Part shown: in pieces, positions 45,701 through 53,847 of the stretch
How positions within the stretch are numbered: the stretch's first letter is position 1
Layout of the letters: each line of letters begins with the position of its first letter
NCBI GenBank assembly: GCA_016209225.1
Contig: JACQWO010000027.1
Location: 1 to 64,000, forward strand
Direction of reading: 5' to 3'
DNA length: 64,000 nucleotides
DNA from: Desulfobacterales bacterium
GTDB lineage: Bacteria > Desulfobacterota > UBA8473
Made by a program: the position numbers and the translations under genes
The notes under the pieces: model-generated
The model's database searches: none
What the model saw: only the letters and a program-made list of their open reading frames with translations
What the model was told of the DNA's origin: nothing

Positions 45701-45740
45701 GGTTTTTTTTATTGAATATTTTTTAAAAAAAATCTATCCT

Positions 45741-45754
45741 TTGACGTAAGTCAA
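45741..45754. promoter_or_regulatory. Palindromic operator 1, HcpR-type
   Basis: TTGACGTAAGTCAA, a perfect TTGAC-N4-GTCAA inverted repeat 40 bases upstream of the regulator start. Probable autoregulatory site. Confidence 0.8.
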
Positions 45755-45826
45755 GATGTATCCTTATAATAACGAGTATAAAGAATAACAGAAAAGGAAG
45801 AAAAAGGAAGAAAAAAATCCCCTTTC

Positions 45827-45840
45827 TTGACTTATGTCAA
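45827..45840. promoter_or_regulatory. Palindromic operator 2, HcpR-type
   Basis: TTGACTTATGTCAA, a second perfect TTGAC-N4-GTCAA repeat, 109 bases upstream of the hcp start and 86 bases (centre to centre) from operator 1. Well placed to activate hcp. Confidence 0.8.
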
Positions 45841-45948
45841 AGACGGGGATGATTCTACAGGTTATATTAGTCTCAACATAACGGAATAGGGTATGTTTAG
45901 TAAACAAAAGCTCAATCAACCAACAATCATTTAAAAGGAGGTAAGAGT

Positions 45949-47577
45949 ATGTTTTGTTACCAGTGTGAACAAACGGCAAAAGGTGAAGGGTGTACAATTG
46001 TGGGGGTTTGCGGAAAGCAACCGGAAGTTGCCGCCCTTCAGGATCTTCTCATCCATGCCCTCAAGGGACTCTCCCTCTACGCCGTGGAAGGACGGAAGGT
46101 AGGGGTTATCGAACAAGAGGTAAACATCTTTACATGTGAGGCACTATTTGCTACATTGACTAACGTGAATTTTGATTCGCACCGTCTTGTCCGGTTGATC
46201 CATCGCTGTGCAGAGCTGAGTGAAAAACTAAAGGAGAAGATCAGGGCAAAAGCCGGAAACGTCAATCTGCCGGATTGCCCGGTTACCTTCAGACCCGGGG
46301 CGACCGTGGAAGAGTTGGCCAAACAAGGGGAAACGGTGGGGTTGAAATCAGATATCTCCGTCGCCCCTGATATTCTCTCACTCCAGCACATATTGCTCTT
46401 TGGTATCAAGGGCATTGCCGCCTACGCAGACCATGCACAGATACTTGGACAGGAAGACGATAAAGTGTATGCCTTCATCCATGAGGGTCTCGCTGTTACA
46501 CTGAAGAAAGACCTGAGTCTCGATGATTGGGTGGGTCTGGTATTGAAATGCGGAGAGATCAACCTTAGGGCTATGGAACTTCTTGATGCGGCTAATACAG
46601 GCACTTATGGTCACCCTGTTCCTGCTCAGGTTCCCTTGGGAGCCAAAAAGGGGAAGGCCATCCTGGTCTCAGGGCACGATTTAAAGGATATGGAAGAAAT
46701 CCTCAAACAGACAGAAGGTAAGGGCATATACGTGTATACCCATGGCGAGATGCTTCCGGCCCATGGGTATCCAAATCTCAAAAAATATAGCCACCTCTAC
46801 GGCCATTACGGCACTGCATGGCAGAATCAGGCCAGGGAATTTGCCGGCTTTCCAGGGGCTATCTTAATGACTACCAATTGTATCCAGAAACCCAGGGAAC
46901 CATACATAGACAATATTTTTACCAGCGGTCAAGCAGGATGGCCTGGGGTAATCCACATCTCGGATTACAATTTTTCGCCTGTGATTGAAAAGGCTATGAG
47001 CATGCCTGGTTTTTCAGAGGATACCAACGGGCGTTCGGTCATGGTCGGCTTTGGGAGGAACGCAGTATTGGGTGTGGCAGATAAAGTAATTGAGGCAGTT
47101 AAAGCTAAGGCCATCAGCCATTTCTTCCTGGTAGCCGGATGTGACGGGGCAAAACCTGGCCGAAACTACTATACCGAGTTTGTAGAAAAGGCGCCGAAGG
47201 ATTCTATAATCCTGACCCTTGCCTGCGGTAAGTTCCGCTTTTTCGATAAAGATCTGGGCAACATTGGAGGTATCCCCAGACTCCTGGATATTGGTCAGTG
47301 CAATGATGCCTACTCGGCCGTGCAGATTGCCGTGGCTTTGGCCAACGCATTCAACGTGGGTGTAAATGAGCTGCCCCTGTCCATGATACTCTCCTGGTAT
47401 GAGCAGAAGGCTGTATCCATTTTATTGACGCTTTTACACCTGGGGATCAAAGGAATTCGTCTGGGGCCCAGTCTTCCAGCCTTTATTTCTCCCAACGTGC
47501 TGGATGTGCTGGTAAAGAACTTCGATATTAAACCTATAACTACGCCTGATGAGGATTTGAAGGCGATACTGGGATAA
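45949..47577 (+). CDS. hcp: Hybrid cluster protein (hydroxylamine reductase), class I
   Basis: 542 residues. The N-terminal cluster Cys pattern is C3-x2-C6-x8-C15-x5-C21 (MFCYQCEQTAKGEGC then IVGVC), the class I spacing of strict anaerobes, binding a [4Fe-4S] cluster. Hybrid-cluster ligands later include MTTNCIQKP near 310 and ACGKFRFF near 425. Hcp reduces NO to N2O or hydroxylamine to ammonia, i.e. nitrosative-stress defence. Ribosome site AAAGGAGGTAAGAGT. It is followed by an HD protein and two ferredoxins in the same direction, interrupted by a family A repeat. Confidence 0.97.
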   Translation: MFCYQCEQTAKGEGCTIVGVCGKQPEVAALQDLLIHALKGLSLYAVEGRKVGVIEQEVNIFTCEALFATLTNVNFDSHRLVRLIHRCAELSEKLKEKIRAKAGNVNLPDCPVTFRPGATVEELAKQGETVGLKSDISVAPDILSLQHILLFGIKGIAAYADHAQILGQEDDKVYAFIHEGLAVTLKKDLSLDDWVGLVLKCGEINLRAMELLDAANTGTYGHPVPAQVPLGAKKGKAILVSGHDLKDMEEILKQTEGKGIYVYTHGEMLPAHGYPNLKKYSHLYGHYGTAWQNQAREFAGFPGAILMTTNCIQKPREPYIDNIFTSGQAGWPGVIHISDYNFSPVIEKAMSMPGFSEDTNGRSVMVGFGRNAVLGVADKVIEAVKAKAISHFFLVAGCDGAKPGRNYYTEFVEKAPKDSIILTLACGKFRFFDKDLGNIGGIPRLLDIGQCNDAYSAVQIAVALANAFNVGVNELPLSMILSWYEQKAVSILLTLLHLGIKGIRLGPSLPAFISPNVLDVLVKNFDIKPITTPDEDLKAILG

Positions 47578-47591
47578 AGGCAACAGTTCAA

Positions 47592-47771
47592 GTAACTACT
47601 CAGGCACAAAGTGGCAAAGGCACATAGGCATAAAGCAGAAAGGCTTACTCCTCCGACTCGCCTTGGCGACTCGCCACCACGAAGTGCTTTGGCAAAACAG
47701 GGTCGTTTCGTTGTTTTTTCCTACTTTGTGCCTTTGACGCTCTGTGCCTCTGTGCCTACCTGAATAGTTAC
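47592..47771 (+). repeat. MITE-like repeat, family A copy 3 (with extra insert)
   Basis: 180 bases, same ends as copies 1 and 2: GTAACTACTCAGGCACAAAG and GTGCCTACCTGAATAGTTAC. About 55 additional bases in the centre contain GACTCGCC...GGCGACTCGCC. It lies 15 bases after the hcp stop and 26 bases before the next gene. Confidence 0.9.
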
Positions 47772-47797
47772 GAAGTTTCAAACCATGGAGGAATACT

Positions 47798-48529
47798 ATG
47801 AAATGTCCGGGGCAAGACACCCGTTTTTGGAAGCCAGGGACTATCTTTGAGATTGAATGTCCTAAGTGCGGCAGTACGGTGGAGTTCTTTAAGGATGAAG
47901 CCACCCGCCGTTGTGGGAAATGCGGATCAAAGCTCGTAAATCCGAAGATGGACTTTGGCTGTGCTGCACACTGCAAGTTTGCCGAGCAGTGTCTGGGGGA
48001 TTTGCCTCCAGAGCTTATAGCCCAAAGAAAGGATCTGTTAAAAGACCGCGTTGCCGTGGAGATGAAACGCTATTTCAAGGATGACTTCAAGCGGATTGGT
48101 CACGCTACCAGGGTAGCCAGATATGCAGAAGAGATATTTCGGGAAGAAGGAGGAGATCTTGCGGTAATTTTGTCTGCCGCTTATCTCCATGACATCGGGA
48201 TCAAGGAAGCTGAGCGTAAATACCAGAGCACAGCCGCTCGGTATCAGGAAGAGGAGGGACCTCCGATAGCCCGCGATATTCTTTCAAGTCTGGGAGCTAG
48301 CCAGGATCTCATCGATGAGGTATGTGATATAGTCGGCCACCACCACCATCCCAGACCTCAAGAAACGGTTAACTTTAAGATTGTTTACGACGCTGACCTG
48401 ATTGTGAACCTGGAGGAAAAGAAGAAAGAGTCTTCTGTAAAGGAAGAGAGATTGGACAAACTCACAAAGAATGCCTTTCTCACAAAAAGCGGTGAAAAAG
48501 TGGCAAAGAGAGTCCTTTTGGAGGGTTAA
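47798..48529 (+). CDS. Zinc-ribbon plus HD-domain phosphohydrolase
   Basis: 243 residues. An N-terminal zinc ribbon has ECPKCGSTVEF near 20 and CGKCGSKLV near 38, followed by a further Cys group (DFGCAAHCKFAEQC). The HD domain starts near 100: GHATRVARYAEEI, LSAAYLHDIGI (HD pair, near 130), VGHHHHPRP near 178, YDADLIVNLEE near 197. Predicted metal-dependent phosphohydrolase. HD proteins of this type follow hcp in several anaerobes (recollection), suggesting a role in redox or nitrosative response signalling; substrate unknown. Confidence 0.88.
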   Translation: MKCPGQDTRFWKPGTIFEIECPKCGSTVEFFKDEATRRCGKCGSKLVNPKMDFGCAAHCKFAEQCLGDLPPELIAQRKDLLKDRVAVEMKRYFKDDFKRIGHATRVARYAEEIFREEGGDLAVILSAAYLHDIGIKEAERKYQSTAARYQEEEGPPIARDILSSLGASQDLIDEVCDIVGHHHHPRPQETVNFKIVYDADLIVNLEEKKKESSVKEERLDKLTKNAFLTKSGEKVAKRVLLEG

Positions 48530-48537
48530 AAAGAATA

Positions 48538-48616
48538 ACCACAGAAAATGAATTTCACACAGAGCACACAGAGAGAAAGATTTTTAAGTTTAAAAACTCT
48601 GTGAACTCTGTGGTTT
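48538..48616. repeat. Palindromic CACAGAG/CTCTGTG repeat, family F
   Basis: AACCACAGAAA...CACAGAGCACACAGAG on the left and ACTCTGTGAACTCTGTGG on the right. It fills the gap between the HD gene and the ferredoxin gene and can form a long hairpin. Confidence 0.7.
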
Positions 48617-48653
48617 CTTTTGACAATAGGTATTAGCATACAAGGAGAAGCCT

Positions 48654-49409
48654 ATGAAAGTAAGACGTAAAATCATAGAAATAGATGAAGAAAGGTGTGA
48701 TGGCTGTGGGCAATGTGTGCCTTCCTGTGCAGAGGGGGCAATACAGATCGTGGACGGAAAGGCCAGACTATCTGCTGAGAAATACTGCGACGGGCTGGGC
48801 GCATGTCTGGGGGAGTGCCCCAACGACGCCCTCAGGATTGTGGAACGTGATGCAGACGACTTTGACGAAGAGGCTGTAGAAGTACACCTAAAATCGAAAA
48901 AAGCAGCACAAAGTTCCGGAGAGGAAACGATGGCTTGCGGGTGTCCATCAGCGCTAATTCAGAGCTTTGCCCCTGAAAAATCATGCCGGGATGCAAATGA
49001 ACCGGTTTCTCAGAGTAATAGAGTATCTGCCTTATCTCATTGGCCGGTTCAGATTAAACTGGTACCACCAACGGCTCCATTTTTAAAGGGGGCGAATATC
49101 CTGGTAGCAGCCGATTGTACACCATTTGCCTATCCCAACTTTCACCAGGATTTTATTCAGGGCAAGATTCTCATGGTGGGGTGCCCAAAGTTCGATGATG
49201 TACAGGAGTATATCCAGAGGTTTGCAGACATATTCAAGACAGCAGGAATAAAAAGCATTACGGTGGCGGTAATGGAGGTTCCATGCTGCCAGGGGCTGCC
49301 GTTAATCATCAAAAGGGGAATGGAACTGGCAGGTAAAGACATTCCTATAGACCAGGTGGTGATCAGCGCCAGAGGGGAAGTCCTCAAGAGGGAGAAATTG
49401 GTGGCATAA
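48654..49409 (+). CDS. 4Fe-4S ferredoxin-domain protein
   Basis: 251 residues. Two [4Fe-4S] motifs: CDGCGQCVPSCAEGA (about 14-28), and the variant CDGLGACLGECPNDA (about 43-57), where the second Cys is replaced by Leu, so the second cluster may be lost or altered. A linker with Cys residues (ACGCPSALIQSF) leads to a C-terminal domain (about 130-251) with LVAADCTPFAYPNFHQDF and VPCCQGLPLIIKRG. Proteins of this layout accompany hcp in anaerobes and may donate electrons to it. Start behind AAGGAGAAGCCT. Confidence 0.88.
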   Translation: MKVRRKIIEIDEERCDGCGQCVPSCAEGAIQIVDGKARLSAEKYCDGLGACLGECPNDALRIVERDADDFDEEAVEVHLKSKKAAQSSGEETMACGCPSALIQSFAPEKSCRDANEPVSQSNRVSALSHWPVQIKLVPPTAPFLKGANILVAADCTPFAYPNFHQDFIQGKILMVGCPKFDDVQEYIQRFADIFKTAGIKSITVAVMEVPCCQGLPLIIKRGMELAGKDIPIDQVVISARGEVLKREKLVA

Positions 49410-49453
49410 GGCATAAGTAAATTATTTGTTCAAAAACGCAAAAGGAGGCCATA

Positions 49454-49648
49454 TTGAGCAGAGGAGTTTACGTTGATGGGATAGAATGTATCGGGTGTGG
49501 TTCTTGTGAAGAGGTTTGCCCGGAGGTCTTCAGACTGAATGAGGAAACGGAGAAAGCAGAAGTTATCAAGCCGGAGGGCGGACCTGAAGAACTCATTGAA
49601 GATGCCATAGGGATATGCCCGGTTGAATGTATCCATTGGGATGAATAG
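49454..49648 (+). CDS. Small [4Fe-4S] ferredoxin
   Basis: 64 residues, start TTG behind AAAGGAGGCCATA. A single cluster: CIGCGSCEEVCPEVF near 14, with the fourth Cys in GICPVECIH near 55. Single-cluster ferredoxin similar to Desulfovibrio ferredoxins. Last member of the hcp-linked redox run. Confidence 0.92.
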   Translation: MSRGVYVDGIECIGCGSCEEVCPEVFRLNEETEKAEVIKPEGGPEELIEDAIGICPVECIHWDE

Positions 49649-49741
49649 AGTGGTCGTAATCATTATGAAACAGAATACATAGCCACGTGTTGGGCGTACC
49701 GCGTCATAGCTGTCAGAGTCAGATGGAGATCTTGTGTTGAT

Positions 49742-51052
49742 ATGCAAGTCGCAAAACAACGCCAACGAATAGCCGATTTTTTCGGTTTGAAGAAGAACAT
49801 GGTGGCCCTATTGGCAATGGTAATACTGGTAGGGCTTGGAGAAAAGATGGCAGAGCGGTTCCTGCCATTGTACCTGATGGCTTTGGGTGGCGGCGCCTTC
49901 TCTATTGGCTTGCTGAACGGCTTGGACAATCTCCTCAGTGCTCTGTACTCTTTCTCTGGCGGGTACGCCAGCGATAAACTGGGTTACAAACGCGCCCTTT
50001 TGCTGTTCAATTTGATTGCAATGGCTGGCTATGTTGTGGTGATTACTGTACCCAACTGGCAAGCCGTCATCCTTGGCGCTATCCTGTTCGTGTCGTGGAC
50101 GGCTATCTCATTACCTGCCACGATGGATATGGTAGCAACCGTTTTGCCCAAGAATAAGCGGACGATGGGCGTGTCGTTGCACTCTCTCGTTCGGCGTATT
50201 CCGATGGCGTTGGGACCAGTGATTGGCGGCGCACTGATCGGAGCATTCGGAGAAATCCAAGGCGTGCGTCTCGCCTTCATCGTCGCCTTTGTCTTGGCTG
50301 GAGTGTCGCTGATACTCCAGCAGAGAATGATTGCCGATGAAAAACGAACTCCCTCTGAGAATGATTCATCAACGTCATACGGCTTGAGATTGCTCAATGC
50401 GCCCCTGCGCAACCTGCTGGTATCGGATATTTTAGTGCGCTTCTGCGAGCAAATCCCCTATGCTTTTGTCGTTATCTGGTGTGTCAGCATCAACAAGATT
50501 ACGCCGTTACAATTCGGGTTGTTGACGACTATCGAAATGGTAACGGCTATGCTGGTGTATATTCCTGTAGCGTATCTGGCAGATAAGAGTACCAAGAAAC
50601 CATTTGTGGTGACGACATTTGTCTTTTTCACAACGTTTCCGCTGGTTTTGCTTGTCGCGCAGTCATTCTGGATAATGGTTATTGCTTTCGTTATTCGGGG
50701 GCTGAAGGAGTTTGGTGAACCCACGCGCAAAGCGTTAATAATGGATTTAGCCCCAGACGGCAGAAAAGCAACGACGTTTGGCGTGTACTACCTCATACGA
50801 GACATTATCGTATCCATAGCCGCTTTTGGCGGAGCGATTCTCTGGGATGCTTCAACGGCAAAACTCATCATAGACACTGTTGGGATAGGGCAGGCGCTCT
50901 TGCCTTTCTTCAGCTCGATTACATCCCCAGCAACCAACTTCCTCATCGCTTTTGCCTTTGGATTGGCGGGAACGATATACTTTATCCTGTTCGGTCAGGA
51001 TTTAGGACGTGCCGCAATCCCTCTCATACAAACGCAATCATCAAAGGAGTAA
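49742..51052 (+). CDS. Major facilitator superfamily transporter
   Basis: 436 residues, about 12 hydrophobic segments. MFS loop 2-3 signature region: GGYASDKLGYKRALL near 78. A second-half counterpart AYLADKSTKKP is near 280. Substrate unknown; overall like drug/sugar exporters of the MFS_1 group. Codon use differs from neighbours: more GC-ending and GCG/CGC codons, and no clear ribosome site, so the gene may be acquired. A GC-rich palindromic stretch follows (51075-51170). Confidence 0.85.
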   Translation: MQVAKQRQRIADFFGLKKNMVALLAMVILVGLGEKMAERFLPLYLMALGGGAFSIGLLNGLDNLLSALYSFSGGYASDKLGYKRALLLFNLIAMAGYVVVITVPNWQAVILGAILFVSWTAISLPATMDMVATVLPKNKRTMGVSLHSLVRRIPMALGPVIGGALIGAFGEIQGVRLAFIVAFVLAGVSLILQQRMIADEKRTPSENDSSTSYGLRLLNAPLRNLLVSDILVRFCEQIPYAFVVIWCVSINKITPLQFGLLTTIEMVTAMLVYIPVAYLADKSTKKPFVVTTFVFFTTFPLVLLVAQSFWIMVIAFVIRGLKEFGEPTRKALIMDLAPDGRKATTFGVYYLIRDIIVSIAAFGGAILWDASTAKLIIDTVGIGQALLPFFSSITSPATNFLIAFAFGLAGTIYFILFGQDLGRAAIPLIQTQSSKE

Positions 51053-51226
51053 ATGAGCATGAAATGGGTAACTCGCTCACACGTCCACGTAGACCGCGTT
51101 GCGTGTCCGTGGCGTGTCTTGCCTGTGTAAGGAACCTTCTATACCCGCAACGCGGCTGAAGCGAACCGTTCTCTGAAGTAAAAGCTCCATGATTCATTAT
51201 ATACCTTACAGGGAGAGGAAATAGGA

Positions 51227-51847
51227 ATGAATAAGAACCCGCAAAATAACGGTATCAGTTGCCTGAGTCTTCTAGACATCTCAGACGAAGACATACTGGA
51301 GGCTATGAAGGATGTCCATGGATACCTGGATATAACTCCTGGTGATGTTAAAGAGCTCTATCGCCTAGCATATACACACGCGGTTGAACGCCTTACCCAT
51401 TTTGTAAAAGCAAGGGATGTTATGACAAAAACGGTAGTTTTTGTAAAAAGGGAGACTCCCCTGAGAGAGGTGGCAGAACTGATGACCATTCACTTTATCT
51501 CTGGTGTCCCTGTAGTTGAAAATGGAGGTAAAATCGCCGGTATTATATCCGAAAAAGACTTTCTACGTCGTATGGATGGTGAGGATACCATCTCATTTAT
51601 GAGCGTTGTAGCCCTTTGTTTAAAAAAAGGATGTGTTGCCCTATCGATGCGTGAACAGAAAGCGGAAGACATTATGACATCTCCGGTTATAACGGTAGGT
51701 GAAAATACACCAATCTCTGAAATTGCTGACATTTTTACGAAACAAAATATTAATCGGGTACCAGTCACTGATCAAAAAGATAATCTCATAGGGATTGTAT
51801 CACGAGCGGATATCATACGATCATCATTCCCAAAAATAGTGAACTAA
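51227..51847 (+). CDS. CBS-domain protein
   Basis: 206 residues. A short N-terminal helical part, then a CBS pair: ARDVMTKTVVFVKRETPL near 65 and AEDIMTSPVITVGENTP near 145, each closed by a GIISEKDFLRR / GIVSRADIIRS segment. CBS pairs bind adenosine nucleotides and regulate partners. The partner is probably the HPP membrane protein encoded seven bases downstream; HPP-CBS pairing is common. Confidence 0.92.
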   Translation: MNKNPQNNGISCLSLLDISDEDILEAMKDVHGYLDITPGDVKELYRLAYTHAVERLTHFVKARDVMTKTVVFVKRETPLREVAELMTIHFISGVPVVENGGKIAGIISEKDFLRRMDGEDTISFMSVVALCLKKGCVALSMREQKAEDIMTSPVITVGENTPISEIADIFTKQNINRVPVTDQKDNLIGIVSRADIIRSSFPKIVN

Positions 51848-51853
51848 GCCAAG

Positions 51854-52408
51854 ATGATGAAAAGCAACATTATGAACTACTTCAAAAAAATGAGAGGAAC
51901 AACGAAGAGCCCGCCATCTGTAGGTCTTTCAGAGATTATCTGGTCATGGATAGGTGCTTTTTTAGGTATTGCTGCTGTGGCGTTTATCAACTATAATATT
52001 CTTAACGATACAGATATGGTTATGATCATAGGTTCTTTTGGAGCTTCAGCCGTACTTATTTATGGTGCAATTAGGAGTCCACTGGCTCAGCCAAGGAATC
52101 TCATAGGTGGCCATATTATTTCAGCTATCATAGGAGTGGCTACCTATAAGATTCTTCATGGTCATATGTGGATTGCGGCATCTGTAGCGGTGGCAACATC
52201 AATTGTGGCTATGCATGCCACAAAGACCCTTCACCCCCCTGGTGGTGCCACCGCACTGATTGCAGTTACGGGAAGTCAGAAGATCATCAATCTTGGTTAT
52301 CTCTATGTAGTTATACCCATCGGTCTGGGTGCAGCCATTATGTTGGTCGTTGCACTTCTGGTAAACAACATACCTAAAAGCCGCAGATACCCGGAATTCT
52401 GGTTCTAA
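51854..52408 (+). CDS. HPP-family integral membrane protein
   Basis: 184 residues with four to five membrane helices. The family-naming motif is THPPGGATA-like: KTLHPPGGATALIAVTG near 120. HPP proteins have been linked to nitrite transport in chloroplasts and cyanobacteria; in this setting, next to hcp and a nitrogen-oxide cytochrome pair, nitrite transport is an attractive but unproven role. Adjacent to the CBS gene. Confidence 0.92.
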   Translation: MMKSNIMNYFKKMRGTTKSPPSVGLSEIIWSWIGAFLGIAAVAFINYNILNDTDMVMIIGSFGASAVLIYGAIRSPLAQPRNLIGGHIISAIIGVATYKILHGHMWIAASVAVATSIVAMHATKTLHPPGGATALIAVTGSQKIINLGYLYVVIPIGLGAAIMLVVALLVNNIPKSRRYPEFWF

Positions 52409-52454
52409 TCAGCGAAGGTGCCTGACTTTTTAAGCTTGAAAGGAGTATTTCACA

Positions 52455-52608
52455 ATGGAATCCAGGTTTGTAGATAGAAACGATTTCTACCGAACCATAT
52501 CATCGAAAGAGCATTTTGCCGATCTGTGCTAATTGCAAAAGACTACGTAATGACGACCAATACAGGGAGGGCGGAGGGAGATATTTTCCTCGGATAGGAG
52601 GGAAGTGA
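52455..52608 (+). pseudogene. Fragment with a CANCKRLR motif, frameshifted
   Basis: ATG at 52455 after AAAGGAG gives 25 residues, MESRFVDRNDFYRTISSKEH, then a stop. One base away the frame 52513-52608 reads ILPICANCKRLRNDDQYRE, a motif seen at PAS-kinase linkers (LPICANCKxIRDD). A single-base loss near 52513 would join them. Too short to name. Confidence 0.45.
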
Positions 52609-52609
52609 C

Positions 52610-53229
52610 ATGGGCAAACATACAGTTGTGTTGGGGGTGTCAAGGTAGAAGTAACAACGGGGGTAAGCCTGTTGGAAGCGGCCACTAAAGCAGGTGTATA
52701 CGTCAACAGTCTATGCGGTGGCGAAGGGGTCTGCGGTAAGTGCCGTATACAGATCTCTCATGGTCTGGCACTGCCTAATGCCCGCAGCATCAGCTTCCTC
52801 AGCCGAGAAGAGATACAGAATGGTTTTTTGCTAGCCTGCCAGACCGAAATCCGAGATAACCTGGAGGTCTGGGTGCCTCCGGAGTCCCGCCTGGAGAAAG
52901 AACAGATTCTCACCACAGAAAGCATGGTTTGTTATGATGTTCCACAAGGCATCCCTCTGGGTGATTCCATGCAGCCCCCTTCGCTGCTATACATGCCCAT
53001 AACTCAGAAATTCTTCCTGTCCCTGCCAGAGCCAACCATACTGGATAACATCTCGGATTTTGATCGCATCCGGCGAGAGATTCACAAGAAGATACAAGCC
53101 TCCTACATGGAGACCTCTCTTTCTACCGCACACCGATATGAACCTGTTTCCTACAGTGAAGAATATGATGGAAAATCCAGGAAGAAAATGATATACAATA
53201 GGATGAAAACAGAAAGATACTTGACATGA
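52610..53229 (+). pseudogene. RACo/ASKHA-type protein fragment: 2Fe-2S ferredoxin domain
   Basis: The frame 52639-53229 reads VKVEVTTGVSLLEAATKAG, then SLCGGEGVCGKCRIQISHG with the 2Fe-2S Cys pattern CxxxxxCxxC, and FLLACQTEI with the fourth Cys. It continues into VPPESRLEKEQIL, the linker of corrinoid-activating RACo-like (DUF4445) proteins, and stops after about 190 residues, whereas the family has about 600. A frameshift at about 52640 separates it from the ATG at 52610 (MGKHTVVLG). A decayed remnant. Confidence 0.7.
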
Positions 53230-53305
53230 AAGAACTTCATGTGTAATAAGTACTCCCTGACGAATGCGTCCCTTAAAAACAAAATCCAGGCAAGAAGGGA
53301 CAGAC

Positions 53306-53824
53306 ATGCAAAAGACAATAAAAACAGCCACAGTCATCACTCTGACCCTTCTTGTGGCTTCTTCCCTGTTCGTTTTGATCCAGTATGCTATGGTTCGTAC
53401 CTCAACTCCCCAATTCTGCGCTACATGTCATGAAATGGAGTTTGCCTATGACACATGGAAGAGTTCGAGTCATTTCAATAACAGACATGGATTAGTAGCA
53501 GAATGTATGGATTGTCATCTTCCCCCTGTTGAGGATACCTTAAGCTTTTACCCTGCAAAGATATATCACGGCATCAAAGACCTGGTCTTACATTTTACGA
53601 ATGAAGCCTATGATCGTGAAAAAAGCCGTAAGCTTGTTTATGAAACGTTTAACAACAAGTACTGCCTGAAATGCCATAGCAACCTTCTTTATATCCCGGA
53701 CAAACGAGGGGCCATGCTGGCCCACAGGTCGTTGATTTATGCCCGTTCGGGTTATGAGAAGAAGTGTCTCGATTGCCATGAGAACCTGGTTCATAAACCG
53801 ACAGAATTCTATCTATATAAATAG
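53306..53824 (+). CDS. Tetraheme membrane cytochrome c, NapC/NrfH type
   Basis: Start chosen at 53306 (MQKTIKTATVITLT), behind AAGGGACAGAC. 172 residues: one N-terminal membrane helix (about 6-27), then four CxxCH heme sites: CATCH, CMDCH, CLKCH, CLDCH. Oxidises menaquinol and passes electrons to a periplasmic multiheme partner, here the octaheme cytochrome encoded 23 bases downstream. Confidence 0.93.
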   Translation: MQKTIKTATVITLTLLVASSLFVLIQYAMVRTSTPQFCATCHEMEFAYDTWKSSSHFNNRHGLVAECMDCHLPPVEDTLSFYPAKIYHGIKDLVLHFTNEAYDREKSRKLVYETFNNKYCLKCHSNLLYIPDKRGAMLAHRSLIYARSGYEKKCLDCHENLVHKPTEFYLYK

Positions 53825-53847
53825 CTGAGGAAAGAGAGGGTGATAAA

